A stretch of 64,000 bases of DNA from Corynebacterium meridianum (lineage in GTDB: Bacteria > Actinomycetota > Actinomycetes > Mycobacteriales > Mycobacteriaceae): contig NZ_JAEIOS010000012.1 in NCBI RefSeq assembly GCF_016342265.1, positions 62,001 to 126,000 of the forward strand. The letters run 5' to 3'. The translations under genes and the position numbers were made by a program. The notes beneath the pieces were generated by a model. That model was given only the letters and a program-made list of their open reading frames with translations, had not been told where the DNA came from and searched no databases. Positions 39,085-47,083 of this stretch are shown here, one piece after another; within the stretch, counting starts at the first letter, position 1; each line of letters starts with the position of its first letter.

Positions 39085-39107
39085 GGGTACGCCGACGGAC
39101 GTGTCGG

Positions 39108-39308
39108 CTAGTTGCGGAAGAAGTGGCTGTAGGCCTTGGCGGCCAGTCCGAAGACGGTGAAGCACAGTGCGAAGATGGCCGCGACGATGCAGGCTGAGAC
39201 GACGGGCCGAGCTGTGTCGATGTAGCCGGCGGTCCACGCCATCAGCAGCGCGAACGCGATGCTGGCTACTGTCAGCTCGACTTTGGTGATGCCCGGTTTC
39301 CGTTTCAT
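39108..39308 (-). CDS. Small two-TM membrane protein
   Basis: This 66-aa protein has a charged start (MKRKPGITKVE), two TM segments (about 12-27 and 36-56) and a short basic/aromatic tail (AYSHFFRN). A GTGGA ribosome site precedes the ATG; the longer upstream frame is Pro/Arg-rich and unlikely. It has its own terminator. Unrecognised, but composition and size suit a real small membrane protein. It is divergent from the beta-propeller surface gene. Confidence 0.6.
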   Translation of the reverse strand: MKRKPGITKVELTVASIAFALLMAWTAGYIDTARPVVSACIVAAIFALCFTVFGLAAKAYSHFFRN

Positions 39309-39481
39309 GATCCACAAGCCTAGCAAGGGGGTGGTAGGTGATTTGCGGAATGTCGTTGCGTGGCTTCGGGGTGGGGGGCGCTTCGGGTGGGCTCGCGGTC
39401 GAGGTGTACGGGGGTGGCGCGGAAATCCAGTGATTGTGGACACTGTCGCGGGGCTGGGGTTGTCCCACATTCCGAATGGGA

Positions 39482-39500
39482 TTAGCTTAGCCTGTGCTGA
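39482..39500 (+). promoter_or_regulatory. Candidate DtxR box upstream of the beta-propeller gene
   Basis: TTAGCTTAGCCTGTGCTGA agrees with the DtxR consensus TTAGGTTAGCCTAACCTAA at 14 of 19 positions, with the left half nearly perfect. It lies about 80 bp before the GTG start. Iron-dependent repression is inferred. Confidence 0.5.
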
Positions 39501-39580
39501 GGTTGGCTGGATTATTGCTGCTCCGTCCTTCCCTCAGATGCTTCCCCTTGTTGAAGACAACCTCTTATTAGGAGTTTTTC

Positions 39581-41581
39581 GTGAGCGTAATGCCACATAA
39601 CCGTTCCGGTCGGCGGGCTCTTGCCGCACTGGTCACCACCACTCTTCTCGCCGGCGGTATCGCTGTCACCGCACCGGGCGCCCTGGCACTGGAGAACGCC
39701 GCTGTCGAGACTACGGCTGCCTCGGAAGCCGCAGCCATCACGGCTACCGGAATCAACCGGGGAACCGTTGCCGTGGCCAACGTGTCCGTGGGCGACGGCG
39801 CCTTCCCCAACGGTGCGGACGTGACCGTGACCGTCGACGGAAAAGCCGCACAGTTCTTCGTCATCGTCAACGGTAAGGGTGCCGCGGTTGATTCGGTCAA
39901 GGCCTCCGAGACCGGGGCGCTGGAAGCCGTGGTCATGACACCGTCATCGAAGGACACCGACGGTAAGACCCTTCCTCTCACGTTCACCGCCGGTGATGTG
40001 ACCCATAGCGTCGACGTTGAATTCGTCGGTGGTCGTGCGGCCAGGCAGTCCGTCCTCTTCGGACGCGCCGAGGCGCCCGCCATCGAGTACACCTCCCTCG
40101 GGGGCACCGTCACCGCGACGCTGCAGAACCTTGAGCCCGGTGCGACGCTGGTCGCCGTCGGTGTTGACGGTCAGAACTGGCTTCCGGACGGTGCCACCTA
40201 CACCGCTGACGATGACGGCACCCTCGTCGTCCCCGGGGTCGGCATCCCCAACGATGAGTCGCTCATCGGCAAGGCCATCGGCGCCACGGTGCGCCTCATC
40301 GACGGCACAGAGAAGACTCTCGTCGCCCGCCGCAACGGTGTGACTCCCGCCGTTGACGTGATGAACGAGAATCGGATCAACGTCATCGCGGAGAAGAAGG
40401 TCAGTCCCGGTCTCTACCAGTCCGCGTATTCGAAAGAGCTCAATGCCCTCTTCGTCACCCGTGCGCCGTTCAACCTCGACGAGCACTCCCAGATTCTCAA
40501 GCTGAATCCCGATACCCTCGAGGTTGACCCGACATTCAATCCGATCGTCACCCCCGAAGGTGAGGTCACCCCGCGCGAGGACAGGGCGTTCGGTATCGCG
40601 GTCGACGAGAAGAACAAGACCCTGTGGGTCGGGCGCACCCTCGGTGGTTCGGTCACCGCTTACGACGCGACCACCGGAGCAGTGAAGAAGGCCTTTCCCG
40701 TCAACGTGTCGGGCATGTCTCACCCCCGTGACATCGTGGTCGATGAGACCACCGGTCTCGTCTACGTCGGCGATGTGACCTCCAGGAACGACACGGATGT
40801 CTCCGAGAAGAACATCCGCATCTTCGACGGCAACACGCTCGAAGAGAAGGGTTCCATCTCGATCCCGAACTTCCAGAAGGGCCCGATGGAGCTGAAGCTC
40901 GACCAGCCGGGCCGCACCATCTACACCGTGGACTTCACCGGAAAGACGGCCGCCAAGATCGAACTAGGTGCGGACAACAAGGTCACCACCTATGACCTCG
41001 GCAATCCCGAGGTTCAGGGGGACCGTGGTGCAGGCGTCGCCTTCGACAGCAAGCGCAACCGCCTCTATGTCGCAACGCAGGCACCTTCCTGGGTCAAGGT
41101 CATCGACCTGAACACCGGTGAGGTCATCTCCACCATCACCACCGGAGCGAGCCCGCTGGATGTGCTCTACGATTCGGTCAACGACGTGGTCTACTCCATC
41201 AACCGCCTCGGCGCCACGGTGAACCTGATCGACCCGGAGACCTTCGCGGTCACCGCGACCCGGCGGATCGACTACCTCCCCAACCAGCTCTCCACCGACG
41301 GCAACGGCAACGTTTTCATCACCACCAAGCCGTCACGGGACTTCGGTGAGAATGACACCATCTACAAGGTCACCGTCGACCGTGCAGGCAACGGCTCGAC
41401 CGACATCAAGGGGTCCTCGGAGGTTCCGGGTTCCTCTGACGTGAAGGGATCCAACGCCTTCGCAGGTGGCGGACTGCTCGCCATCCTCGGTGTGCTCGCC
41501 GCCCTAGGTGCACTCATCGGAGGCCTGTTCCACGCGGTCCAGTCCGGACTTCTCGGGCACTTCAATCTCCCGAAGCTGTAG
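39581..41581 (+). CDS. Secreted YncE-like beta-propeller surface protein with C-terminal anchor
   Basis: The 666-aa product starts at GTG with AGGAG 6 nt upstream. Residues 1-37 form a signal peptide (ALAALVTTTLLAGGIAV...ALA|LE). Two Ig-like beta domains follow to about residue 245, then a propeller of repeated blades with YncE-type turns (DAIVVDETTGLVYVGDV-like, VAFDSKRNRLYVATQ, VLYDSVNDVVYSINR, KVIDLNTGEVISTITTG). The C-terminus has two S/G-rich repeats, then a TM helix (about 630-652). The DtxR-like box upstream suggests a role in metal or haem acquisition, like the HtaA proteins at the start of the window. Ligand unknown. Confidence 0.82.
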   Translation: MSVMPHNRSGRRALAALVTTTLLAGGIAVTAPGALALENAAVETTAASEAAAITATGINRGTVAVANVSVGDGAFPNGADVTVTVDGKAAQFFVIVNGKGAAVDSVKASETGALEAVVMTPSSKDTDGKTLPLTFTAGDVTHSVDVEFVGGRAARQSVLFGRAEAPAIEYTSLGGTVTATLQNLEPGATLVAVGVDGQNWLPDGATYTADDDGTLVVPGVGIPNDESLIGKAIGATVRLIDGTEKTLVARRNGVTPAVDVMNENRINVIAEKKVSPGLYQSAYSKELNALFVTRAPFNLDEHSQILKLNPDTLEVDPTFNPIVTPEGEVTPREDRAFGIAVDEKNKTLWVGRTLGGSVTAYDATTGAVKKAFPVNVSGMSHPRDIVVDETTGLVYVGDVTSRNDTDVSEKNIRIFDGNTLEEKGSISIPNFQKGPMELKLDQPGRTIYTVDFTGKTAAKIELGADNKVTTYDLGNPEVQGDRGAGVAFDSKRNRLYVATQAPSWVKVIDLNTGEVISTITTGASPLDVLYDSVNDVVYSINRLGATVNLIDPETFAVTATRRIDYLPNQLSTDGNGNVFITTKPSRDFGENDTIYKVTVDRAGNGSTDIKGSSEVPGSSDVKGSNAFAGGGLLAILGVLAALGALIGGLFHAVQSGLLGHFNLPKL

Positions 41582-41631
41582 GAACCACCGGCTCGGTTCC
41601 TCGAAGTGACCGAGGAGCCGGAGCCATGAGG

Positions 41632-41676
41632 AAGGACCGCCCCGGGATCATGATCCCGGGGCGGTCCTTCCTTTTT
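41632..41676. terminator. Bidirectional terminator between the beta-propeller gene and fucO
   Basis: A 38-bp perfect palindrome (41632-41669, AAGGACCGCCCCGGGATCAT and its complement) is followed by CCTTTTT. It lies 50 bp after one stop and 40 bp after the other, so it can serve both convergent genes. Confidence 0.88.
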
Positions 41677-41709
41677 CCATCGTTCACCCACGGGTGAATG
41701 AAACAGAGA

Positions 41710-42861
41710 TCAGAGCAGGGAGGCGTAGATCTCGCGGATCTCGTCCCGGGTGGCCTCACGCGGGTTGCCCGGGGTGCAGACGTCGGCGAACGCGTCGTCG
41801 GCCAGGGCGTCCAGACCGGACTCGTCGACCCCGACCTCGGAGACCTTGGTGGGGTTGCCGACCCGCACCGTGAGGTCCGCGACCGCGTCGCACGCGGCCT
41901 TGCGCGCCTCGTCGAGCGGCATGTCGTACGCGCCCTTGACGCCGAAGGCGTCGGCGATGTCGCGGTACTTCTCTCCGGAGTACTCGGCGTTGTAACGCAT
42001 GACCGGTGCCAGGAGAATGCCGTTGGCGACACCGTGGGGTGCGCCGTAGCGGCCGCCCAGCGGGTGGGCCATGCCGTGCACCAGACCCAGACCGACATTG
42101 GAGTAGCCCATGCCCGCGATGTAGCTGGCGTAGGCCATCTTCTCGCCGGCTTCCGCGTCGCCCTCGAGGGACTTCTCGAGGTTCTCCGCGGCCATTCGGA
42201 TCGCGGTCATGTGGACCGAATCCGACAGCTCCCAGGCACCCTTCGTGATGTAGCCCTCAATCGCGTGTGTCAGGGCGTCGAGACCGGTCGCGGCTTTGAG
42301 GCCACGCGGCATCGAATCGGTCAGGTCGGGATCCACGATGGCCAGCACGGGAATGTCGTGCGGATCGACGCAAACGAATTTCCTCTGGTTGTCCGTGTCG
42401 GTGATGACGTAGTTGATCGTCGTCTCCGAGGCGGTACCGGCTGTGGTGGGGATGCCGATGATCGGTACCGAGGGATTCTTCGTGTCCGCGACGCCCTCCA
42501 GGGAGATGACGTCCGCGAACTCGGGGTTGGCGGCGATGATGCCCACTGCCTTGGCGGTGTCCTGCGGCGAGCCACCGCCGAGGCCGATCAGTGCGTCCGC
42601 ACCGCATTTCTTGAACACCTCGACCGCGGCCTTGACGTTCTCCACCGGAGGATTGGGGCGGACGTCGCTGAAAATCTCGTACGGGAATCCGGCTTCGTCG
42701 AGCAGATCCGTGATCTTGGCGGTCACCCCGGTCTCCAGGAGGATCGCATCGGTGATGAGAAGAACCTTGTTCAGGTTGCGGGAACGTAGCTCGGGGACGA
42801 GGTTGGAGATCGCCCCACGACCGAAGTAGGAGGTCTGGTTGAAGATCATTCTGTGCGTCAT
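41710..42861 (-). CDS. fucO: Lactaldehyde reductase / 1,2-propanediol oxidoreductase
   Basis: This 383-aa iron-dependent alcohol dehydrogenase (group III) has the same length as E. coli FucO and closely follows it: IGLGGGSPQDTAKAVGII (NAD-binding), IPTTAGTASETTINYVITD, ATGLDALTHAIEGY (metal Asp and His), GLVHGMAHPLGGRYGAPHGVAN (two further metal His) and CTPGNPREAT near the end. It disposes of the L-lactaldehyde made by FucA, giving 1,2-propanediol. It sits 3 kb from the operon but shares the 14-bp operator-like motif. Only a weak ribosome site (AGAAAG) precedes the ATG. Confidence 0.94.
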   Translation of the reverse strand: MTHRMIFNQTSYFGRGAISNLVPELRSRNLNKVLLITDAILLETGVTAKITDLLDEAGFPYEIFSDVRPNPPVENVKAAVEVFKKCGADALIGLGGGSPQDTAKAVGIIAANPEFADVISLEGVADTKNPSVPIIGIPTTAGTASETTINYVITDTDNQRKFVCVDPHDIPVLAIVDPDLTDSMPRGLKAATGLDALTHAIEGYITKGAWELSDSVHMTAIRMAAENLEKSLEGDAEAGEKMAYASYIAGMGYSNVGLGLVHGMAHPLGGRYGAPHGVANGILLAPVMRYNAEYSGEKYRDIADAFGVKGAYDMPLDEARKAACDAVADLTVRVGNPTKVSEVGVDESGLDALADDAFADVCTPGNPREATRDEIREIYASLL

Positions 42862-43006
42862 GGGTTTCGACTTTCTGGGCCACCGGGGGTGGCCCTGGTC
42901 AGGTCCGCTCGCCGACCGGGGTCCCGGGCGGCCGTCCGGAGGTGATCGGACCTGTCTCAACCACACGCTGGAAACAAGTCCTTCAGAGCAACCGGACGCG
43001 ACAACA

Positions 43007-43035
43007 ACTATACGCCAGCGGAGTGAATGTGACCG
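43007..43035 (-). promoter_or_regulatory. Candidate fucO promoter
   Basis: On the minus strand -10 TATAGT (43012-43007) has CGGTCA 17 bp upstream as a weak -35. The -35 falls inside the 14-bp operator-like motif, so a bound repressor would exclude polymerase. Confidence 0.5.
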
Positions 43036-43041
43036 TTCCCA
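43028..43041 (+). promoter_or_regulatory. 14-bp operator-like motif, copy 3 (fucO)
   Basis: TGTGACCGTTCCCA is the third copy of the motif found twice upstream of fucI and overlaps the candidate fucO -35. It links the separated fucO gene to the fuc operon. Confidence 0.6.
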
Positions 43042-43230
43042 GTTGGTGTTCTCCGTGTCACCTGAGGCGTCCACTATGGAGGCGGTATCTGACAGAGACT
43101 CGCCGGGTCGCCCGCCCCAGGCCACCTGGCGGGCAGATTACGGAGAGGGATGGATTCCCATGTTGCACGGCGTGCGCGGAAGTGCAGGGCCCGTTCCTGC
43201 CGAGCGGCGCTTTTCGGAGTGTGAACGGAC

Positions 43231-43767
43231 TCAGAGTCCGTCGATCGCACGGATGAAGTCGTCGAGGTCACGCGGATTACGGGAGGTGATCAGCGTCCAG
43301 CCGTTCGCCGTGCAGACCTTCGCCGACTCGTCCACGACGGTGGCACCCGCGTTGCGCAGGTCCGTGCGCACCGAGTCGTAGCCGGTCATCGTCTTGCCGT
43401 CGGCCACCCCGCTCTCGATCAGTACCCACGGAGCGTGACAGATCGCGGCGACGGCCCGCCCCTCATCCGCCTGTTGCTTGACCAGGTTCCGGACTTCTTC
43501 GTCCATGCGGGCTGCATCGGAGTTGAGGGTCCCGCCGGGTAGCACGACGACGTCGAAGGGGCCGACGGCCTCGCTGAGCCTGACGTCGGTCGGGACGACG
43601 GAAGCCGGGTCCCTGTCGCCTTCGAGTGTCTGGACGTCCTCGCCGGTGGGGGTCGCGACGATGACGTCGTGCCCGAGAGCACGGAGCTTGTCGGCGGGCT
43701 GGACGATCTCCGCCTGTTCGGTGCCGAAGTCGGTGGAAACAATGATGATCTTTTTTGTGTCAGCCAT
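43231..43767 (-). CDS. DJ-1/PfpI family protein (type 1 glutamine amidotransferase-like)
   Basis: The 178-aa protein belongs to the DJ-1/PfpI superfamily (PfpI/YhbO type). The nucleophilic elbow C110 lies in AAICHAPW, with VVVLPGG upstream and TEQAE (Glu near residue 17-20) in the first loop. Family members are variously described as proteases, glyoxalase III or deglycases acting on glyoxals. Beside formaldehyde detoxification genes, an aldehyde or glyoxal role is plausible but unproven. The ATG has no ribosome site; a -10-like TAGCCT ends 6 nt upstream, suggesting a leaderless transcript. It is divergent from the dehydrogenase. Confidence 0.88.
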   Translation of the reverse strand: MADTKKIIIVSTDFGTEQAEIVQPADKLRALGHDVIVATPTGEDVQTLEGDRDPASVVPTDVRLSEAVGPFDVVVLPGGTLNSDAARMDEEVRNLVKQQADEGRAVAAICHAPWVLIESGVADGKTMTGYDSVRTDLRNAGATVVDESAKVCTANGWTLITSRNPRDLDDFIRAIDGL

Positions 43768-43773
43768 GCCACG

Positions 43774-43779
43774 AGGCTA
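43774..43779 (-). promoter_or_regulatory. Leaderless-type -10 element for the PfpI gene
   Basis: TAGCCT (TANNNT) is followed by exactly six bases and then the ATG, the geometry of leaderless actinobacterial promoters. No Shine-Dalgarno is present. Confidence 0.45.
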
Positions 43780-43945
43780 TGTCCCGCAGTGGAACTCCGC
43801 CATGCAGGCGAGGCTCACTCGACACCGCCGACGGCCCCCCGACATCTCCGGAATCAGCTGTGCCCGAACCGCCGGAGGCACGGTTGGTAGGGTGGCCGCC
43901 GTACACAGCACACAGCTGATTCCGAGGAAACTGGAGTGGTCAATC

Positions 43946-45031
43946 GTGTCCCACAAAGTTCGGGCGGTCGTATCCAGGGCGAAGGACGCCCCCGTGGAGA
44001 CCGTCACCATCAACGTCCCCGACCCTGGCCCCGGGGAGGTGGTGGTGGACGTCCTCACCTGCGGGGTCTGCCACACCGACCTGCATTACAAACTCGGTGG
44101 GATCGGGGACGAGTACCCCTACCTCCTCGGGCACGAGGCCACCGCGGTCGTCGCGGAAATCGGGGAGGGTGTGACCAATGTCGCCGTCGGCGACCGGGTG
44201 ATCCTCAACTGGCGTGCCGTCTGCGGGCAGTGTCGCGCCTGCGCAAAGGGGCAACCGCAGTACTGCTTCGACACCGCGAATGCGACCCAGAAGATGACCC
44301 TCGAGGACGGTACCGAACTGTCCCCGGCGCTCGGGATCGGTGCCTTCGCGGAAAAGACCCTCGTCGCGGCAGGGCAGTGCACCAGGATCGACGGGGACGC
44401 CGATGCCGCCGCCGTCGGGCTCCTGGGCTGCGGTGTCATGGCAGGTATCGGCGCGGCCATCAACACCGGTGAGATCAAACGCGGAGAATCCGTCGCCGTC
44501 ATCGGCTGCGGCGGGGTCGGCACCGCGGCCATCGCGGGAGCACAGCTCGCCGGCGCGACAACCATCATCGCCGTGGACCTCGACGACGGGAAACTGGCCA
44601 CGGCCCGGGAACTCGGGGCGACACACACCGTCAACTCCGGTGACACCGATCCTGTCGCGGCCATCCGCGAGGCCACCGGTGGATTCGGCGCCGACGTCGT
44701 CATCGACGCCGTGGGCATCCCGGAGACCTACGAGCAGGCCTTCTACTCCCGTGACCTCGCCGGTCGCGTCGTCCTGGTCGGTGTTCCCAACCCCGACATG
44801 AAACTCGAACTGCCCCTCCTGGACATCTTCGCGCGCGGTGGTTCGCTGAAGTCCTCCTGGTACGGCGACTGCCTGCCGTCGCGGGACTTCCCGATGCTGG
44901 TGGAACAGTACAAACTGGGGAGACTGGACCTGGATGCGTTCGTCAGCGAGCGCATCGGCATCGACGACATCGAGGAGGCCTTCGACAAAATGGGCAGCGG
45001 CACGGTACTGCGTTCGGTGGTGGAGTTGTGA
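43946..45031 (+). CDS. mscR: S-(hydroxymethyl)mycothiol dehydrogenase (formaldehyde dehydrogenase)
   Basis: The 361-aa zinc alcohol dehydrogenase of class III type oxidises the mycothiol adduct of formaldehyde and probably reduces S-nitrosomycothiol. Catalytic zinc motif [10 protein letters not shown] and GHEA are present, the structural-zinc loop is [15 protein letters not shown], and the NAD-binding motif is GCGGVGTAA. It starts at GTG with GGAG 9 nt upstream. The next gene encodes a metallo-beta-lactamase hydrolase and overlaps it, the arrangement also seen in other actinobacteria. Mycothiol dependence is inferred from family and genus. Confidence 0.88.
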   Translation: MSHKVRAVVSRAKDAPVETVTINVPDPGPGEVVVDVLTCGVCHTDLHYKLGGIGDEYPYLLGHEATAVVAEIGEGVTNVAVGDRVILNWRAVCGQCRACAKGQPQYCFDTANATQKMTLEDGTELSPALGIGAFAEKTLVAAGQCTRIDGDADAAAVGLLGCGVMAGIGAAINTGEIKRGESVAVIGCGGVGTAAIAGAQLAGATTIIAVDLDDGKLATARELGATHTVNSGDTDPVAAIREATGGFGADVVIDAVGIPETYEQAFYSRDLAGRVVLVGVPNPDMKLELPLLDIFARGGSLKSSWYGDCLPSRDFPMLVEQYKLGRLDLDAFVSERIGIDDIEEAFDKMGSGTVLRSVVEL

Positions 45032-45660
45032 TGGGCGCGCGCATCGAGAACATCGTCACCTCCGGCACCTTCTCACTCGACGGGGGAACGTGGGAGGTGG
45101 ACAACAACGTCTGGATTATCGGGAATGATACAGAGGTTATCGTCATCGACCCCGCCCACGATCCCGCCGCCATCCGGGAGGTGGTCGGCGACCGTCGGGT
45201 GACGAAGATCCTGCTCACCCACGGCCACGACGATCACATCCGCTACGCCCGTGAATTCGCCGGGCTCGTCGACGCCCCCATCCACATGAACCCGGAGGAC
45301 CAGGTGCTCTGGGAGAAGGTTTTCCCCGGTACGGCACCCGATCACCGGATCACGGACGGCGACACCTTCGACATCGCGGGAACGACGCTCACCGCCCTGC
45401 ACACCCCCGGGCACTCCCCGGGATCGACCTGCTTCCACGCGGAGTCCCTCGGCGTCGTGTTCTCCGGAGACACCCTGTTCAACGGCGGACCGGGGGCCAC
45501 CGGACGCAGCTACTCCGACTTTGACACCATCATCGATTCCATCCGCACGCGGCTGTTCACCCTGCCCGATGAGACCGTGGTCAAGACCGGACACGGCGAC
45601 GAGACGAGCATCGGCGCGGAGAAGCCGCATCTGCGGGAGTGGATCGAGCGCGGACACTGA
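45031..45660 (+). CDS. Metallo-beta-lactamase fold hydrolase, probable S-formylmycothiol hydrolase
   Basis: This 209-aa glyoxalase-II-like enzyme has the zinc motif THGHDDH at residues 63-69, HTPGHSPGS (further His ligand), FSGDTLF (bridging Asp) and a final KTGHGDET. The ATG overlaps the dehydrogenase stop by one base (a GTG 3 bp earlier is possible), so the two are translationally coupled. The inferred role is hydrolysis of S-formylmycothiol to formate and mycothiol, completing formaldehyde detoxification. Confidence 0.87.
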   Translation: MGARIENIVTSGTFSLDGGTWEVDNNVWIIGNDTEVIVIDPAHDPAAIREVVGDRRVTKILLTHGHDDHIRYAREFAGLVDAPIHMNPEDQVLWEKVFPGTAPDHRITDGDTFDIAGTTLTALHTPGHSPGSTCFHAESLGVVFSGDTLFNGGPGATGRSYSDFDTIIDSIRTRLFTLPDETVVKTGHGDETSIGAEKPHLREWIERGH

Positions 45661-45805
45661 CGGCCCAAGTTCGCCCGGGGGAACATGGTTGATCGTTCGC
45701 ATTTGGAGATCCGCGGTTTCCGCTGCCTGATCATTCCACCGGTGGATTGTGTGTCCACGTAGAATTCCGCTGGAGTGATGGTGCTGGGACCGTCGGTCCA
45801 GTCTC

Positions 45806-46411
45806 CTACGGTGGGTATCCGGGAGAGGAGGTCATTTTCGTGTGCTCCCGCCGAAGTAGTTCCGCCGCTTCATGGAAAGCGTAGCGGTCTTCGAGGATGT
45901 CTATGTAGCTGCCGATGGTCAGCGGTGGGTTTCGTCGCCGGGTGTGGACTGCATGAAGGGCATGATATGCGCGGGTCGGGGACAGTGCGACGGTATCAGC
46001 TGCAAATTCCGCAGGAGGAATCGCCTTTTCAACGCCGTCAGGTAGACAGTATTCCGGGAAATCCCGCAGATTCGATGTCACGATGATGGACGACGCACCG
46101 ATACCGGATGCAGCTAGAACATGCCAGTCGTCGGGATCGGGCAGTTCGGCGGGAGGGACGGTTCCTTCCGTAGATACGGTGGCGTCCGGAAAAGCTTCAC
46201 GCAAGTTGAGGATGAGCCTGCTCGCTTTACGTTCCGCTTCGCTCCCCTGGGATCCGCTGGCCCCGGCTTTCTCGATCTCACACAGCCGGAGTTCCTCCAG
46301 CGTCAACTCACTCCACCGCGGAGTGTAGAGACCTTCCACGGCGAGGGACAGGAGAAAATCCCTCTGGATGCTCGGCCACAACGTGCAGGTGTCGAGGGTC
46401 GCGGTAAACAC
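45806..46411 (-). CDS. PIN-domain toxin-like protein
   Basis: The 201-aa protein starts at GTG three bases after the antitoxin stop. The PIN acidic residues are visible: D7 (ATLDTCTL), Glu in ELTLEEL (about 39-40), and DPDDWHVLAAS (D92-D94), followed by IIVTSNLRDFP. It is longer than a typical VapC (about 130 aa), with a C-terminal extension of about 60 residues. Inferred to be an RNase toxin neutralised by the upstream gene product. Confidence 0.82.
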   Translation of the reverse strand: MFTATLDTCTLWPSIQRDFLLSLAVEGLYTPRWSELTLEELRLCEIEKAGASGSQGSEAERKASRLILNLREAFPDATVSTEGTVPPAELPDPDDWHVLAASGIGASSIIVTSNLRDFPEYCLPDGVEKAIPPAEFAADTVALSPTRAYHALHAVHTRRRNPPLTIGSYIDILEDRYAFHEAAELLRREHTKMTSSPGYPP

Positions 46412-46414
46412 TAT

Positions 46415-46966
46415 TCAGCTGTCCGTCGGCTGGCGGGTCGCCCCGTGGTGTGCTGCCACGGTTTTTCGGATGTTACGGAAATGGTCAGCGTCCGGGGTCT
46501 CGGATTCATGGCCGTCGATGGGTATATCGGCCAATGCCTCGAACTGTCGTTGCTGTTTCATGTTGCGGTAAGTCTCGAGATCCGTGAATCGAATCCGGCG
46601 GTGGCGATTTATCTTCACGTAGGGAAGTTCACCACGCTGAAGAATGCGGACGATCGTCGATCGTGACACACCCAGATAGTCGGCGGCCTCTTGGGTGGTC
46701 ACCTCGGTCTCACGGGGAATGATCGTGGCGATCTGGCCACGGCGCATGGCCTCAGCGGCCTGTCGTAGAACCGGAAAGAACTGCGGAGGCAACTCTATCT
46801 GTTCATTGGTCTCGGAGTCAGTGAGCATGCAACGGGGGGGAGTGGACCGCCCGGTCCGCTTCTCCAGGTGGGAGCAGAAGTCGGTGACCACCTGAAGCTG
46901 TTTTTCTCTCGTCGTGGAGTCCTCCGTGACGGGAACGTGGTGTGTGGCGTGGAAAGGGGAGGACAT
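46415..46966 (-). CDS. HTH antitoxin of the PIN toxin
   Basis: This 183-aa protein carries an excisionase-type (MerR-like) helix-turn-helix at about residues 88-137: TTQEAADYLGVSRSTIVRILQRGELPYVKINRHRRI. The N-terminal about 85 residues may dimerise or cover the toxin. The ATG is preceded by GAAGGG. With the toxin 3 bp downstream it forms a type II toxin-antitoxin module in the usual antitoxin-first order. Autorepression at the direct repeats upstream is likely. Confidence 0.82.
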   Translation of the reverse strand: MSSPFHATHHVPVTEDSTTREKQLQVVTDFCSHLEKRTGRSTPPRCMLTDSETNEQIELPPQFFPVLRQAAEAMRRGQIATIIPRETEVTTQEAADYLGVSRSTIVRILQRGELPYVKINRHRRIRFTDLETYRNMKQQRQFEALADIPIDGHESETPDADHFRNIRKTVAAHHGATRQPTDS

Positions 46967-46990
46967 GGTGGGAACCCTTCAGAGATAACT

Positions 46991-47011
46991 GCTCGTTTTG
47001 CGCGTTTTGGT
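46991..47011. promoter_or_regulatory. Candidate antitoxin operator (direct repeat)
   Basis: CTCGTTTTG and CGCGTTTTG repeat with a 9-10-bp period 25-45 bp upstream of the antitoxin ATG. A one-turn direct repeat suits head-to-tail binding by a MerR/excisionase-like HTH. Confidence 0.4.
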
Positions 47012-47083
47012 GATTATGGTGTTGATCGTACAAGAATTCACCGGTGCAACGACAGGGTTAATGACCGTGGCTGTGCCGTACGG

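Larger units (their letters stand above)
38734..39107. other. Regulatory region upstream of fucI and 3' end of the small membrane gene
   Basis: This is 374 bp without a gene. It holds the candidate fucI -10 TATATT (minus strand, 38899-38894), two 14-bp operator-like motifs, a GlxR-like site and the terminator at 39046-39084, each listed separately. Confidence 0.6.
42862..43230. other. Upstream region of fucO, with a long predicted 5' leader
   Basis: This is 369 bp without a gene. The candidate fucO promoter lies at 43007-43035, which would leave a 5' untranslated leader of about 140 nt. I see no recognisable riboswitch or strong hairpin in that leader. Confidence 0.5.
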
